Positions 63,199 through 64,000 of a DNA stretch of 64,000 nt are shown here, one piece after another (within the stretch, counting starts at the first letter, position 1; the number at the start of each line of letters is the position of its first letter). Under the pieces are notes generated by a model that saw nothing but the letters and a program-made list of their open reading frames with translations, was not told the origin of the DNA and ran no database searches. The stretch spans positions 310,001 through 374,000 of the forward strand of contig NZ_CP130060.1 in the NCBI RefSeq assembly GCF_030644385.1, given 5' to 3'. A program made the translations under genes and the position numbers. This DNA comes from Stomatobaculum sp. F0698. Lineage in GTDB: Bacteria > Bacillota > Clostridia > Lachnospirales > Lachnospiraceae.

Positions 63199-64000
63199 AG
63201 GCGCGGGAAAAGGCGTTTGCCTTCGGTCTGATTCTGTGTGCGCTCTTGCTGGCCTACAGCTATGCGTATCTCGATGCCATACTGGCGGTGCTTTCGGAGA
63301 CGGTGCTCGGCGCTGGCGGTGTGAGCGCAAGTTATCTTGAGGCCAACAGCAATTTGGGGTATACCTGCTCCGCGGCAATTCTGAGTCTCTTTTATTTTTG
63401 GCTTTGGAAACGCATCAAACGAGGCTATCCGGAAAAAAACGCGACCCTTGCCTTTCGACCGTTCGGCGGCGCGTTTCGGATGTTGCTGATCGGGCTCGGC
63501 GCGGGCGGCGTGTCCTTGCTCTGGCTTAACTTTGCGGAGGCCATTCAAAATTCGATTCCGGCTTTACAGTCGAGTTATGACACCTTTAACAGCGAGATGG
63601 GCGCCTTCGAGCAGGGCGATTATATCTGGATGCTCCTAACGGTCTCCGTCATAGGGCCGTTGGTCGAGGAACTCTTATTCCGCGGCCTCGTGTTTCATCT
63701 CTTTGAGCGCAGTTTCAAAAGTGAGCGCGCTGCCATCATTCTCTCGGCGCTGCTCTTCGGTATTTGGCACGAGATTTTTGTGCAGTCGGTCTATACGTTT
63801 ATGATAGGTCTCATTCTGGGCTATCTCTACGCAAAGACAAGAAAGATCATCTGGCCCTTCCTGGTTCATCTGGTCAACAATTTCTCGGGGACTCTGCCGC
63901 CCGGCTTTGACGGCGAATTCGCCAATATGCTGGTGAACCTCGCCTCCTTGATTTGCATCCCGGTGTTATTCATTCTGCTGTGGCGTATGGAAAAAAATAC
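63195..64000 (+). CDS. CPBP-family glutamic intramembrane protease (partial)
   Basis: An open frame from TTG 63195, coupled to the NagD stop, to the window edge; the C-terminus is missing. About 268 codons are seen, with six to eight membrane helices. The CPBP (Abi) motifs are present: VEELLFRGLVF (the EExxxR motif, near residue 160), FGIWHEIFVQ (the FxxxH motif, near 195), and HLVNNFSG (the HxxxN region, near 225). Relatives cleave membrane substrates or act in prenyl-protein processing and bacteriocin self-immunity. The substrate is unknown. Confidence 0.85.

Overview
The window reads as chromosomal DNA of a GC-rich, low-copy-repeat Firmicute, most probably a Lachnospiraceae-like clostridium. 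The evidence is a CIRCE-controlled hrcA-grpE-dnaK-dnaJ operon followed by prmA-rsmE-cysteine desulfurase-thiI, an ireB-ruvX-DUF1292-RNase J-MltG-trmR-U32 cluster, a dimeric-type glyS next to pyruvate phosphate dikinase, classical AGGAGG ribosome binding sites, frequent TTG starts, and a perfect WalR-type box. The genus cannot be fixed from the sequence alone. No rRNA, tRNA, insertion sequence, prophage or CRISPR array was seen.

Layout. 1-4660 (minus strand): a two-gene MMPL/RND export operon with a strong promoter and a palindromic TetR-type operator, but no TetR gene beside it. 5130-13609 (plus): trkA-trkH potassium uptake, then a BMP-type nucleoside ABC transporter (lipoprotein, double ATPase, two permeases) and a PAP2-like membrane phosphatase. 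13575-17182 (minus): a TetM/EF-G-like GTPase fused to a NYN/Rae1-like nuclease domain, and a KDPG aldolase fused to a VOC domain. 17313-22300 (plus): a partial surface-sugar cassette (rfbF, rfbH, a pair of SMR-type flippase subunits, glf, GHMP sugar kinase). 22319-24527 (minus): ZIP and MATE transporters. 24683-28579: fructokinase-like PfkB, cysK, an Rrf2 regulator (minus), and a pyridoxamine kinase carrying a barstar-like C-terminal domain. 28647-30066 (minus): two secreted 3D-domain proteins, the second with a WalR box in its leader.

30304-39356 (plus): heat-shock operon, then prmA-rsmE-nifS-thiI. 39400-39633 (minus): an HPr-like protein without its catalytic histidine. 39727-52439 (plus): mtaB, ireB, ruvX, DUF1292, RNase J with a long basic extension, a stand-alone MltG N-terminal domain, the tRNA wobble genes trmR and trhP-like U32, ydcF, an M16C peptidase, era and recO. 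52476-56585: glyS and ppdK. 56698-61865: six close-packed genes that look like an accessory island (DUF2262, two orphans, DUF4253, NADAR, TPR protein), resembling immunity or stress arrays. 61974-64000: a DtxR/MntR-type repressor, a NagD-like HAD phosphatase, and a CPBP intramembrane protease cut off by the window edge.

The most novel-looking items are the GTPase-NYN ribosome factor, the pyridoxamine kinase-barstar fusion and the DUF2262/DUF4253/NADAR/TPR array. Coordinates, starts and short signals were read by eye; family names come from motif recognition, not from database searches.
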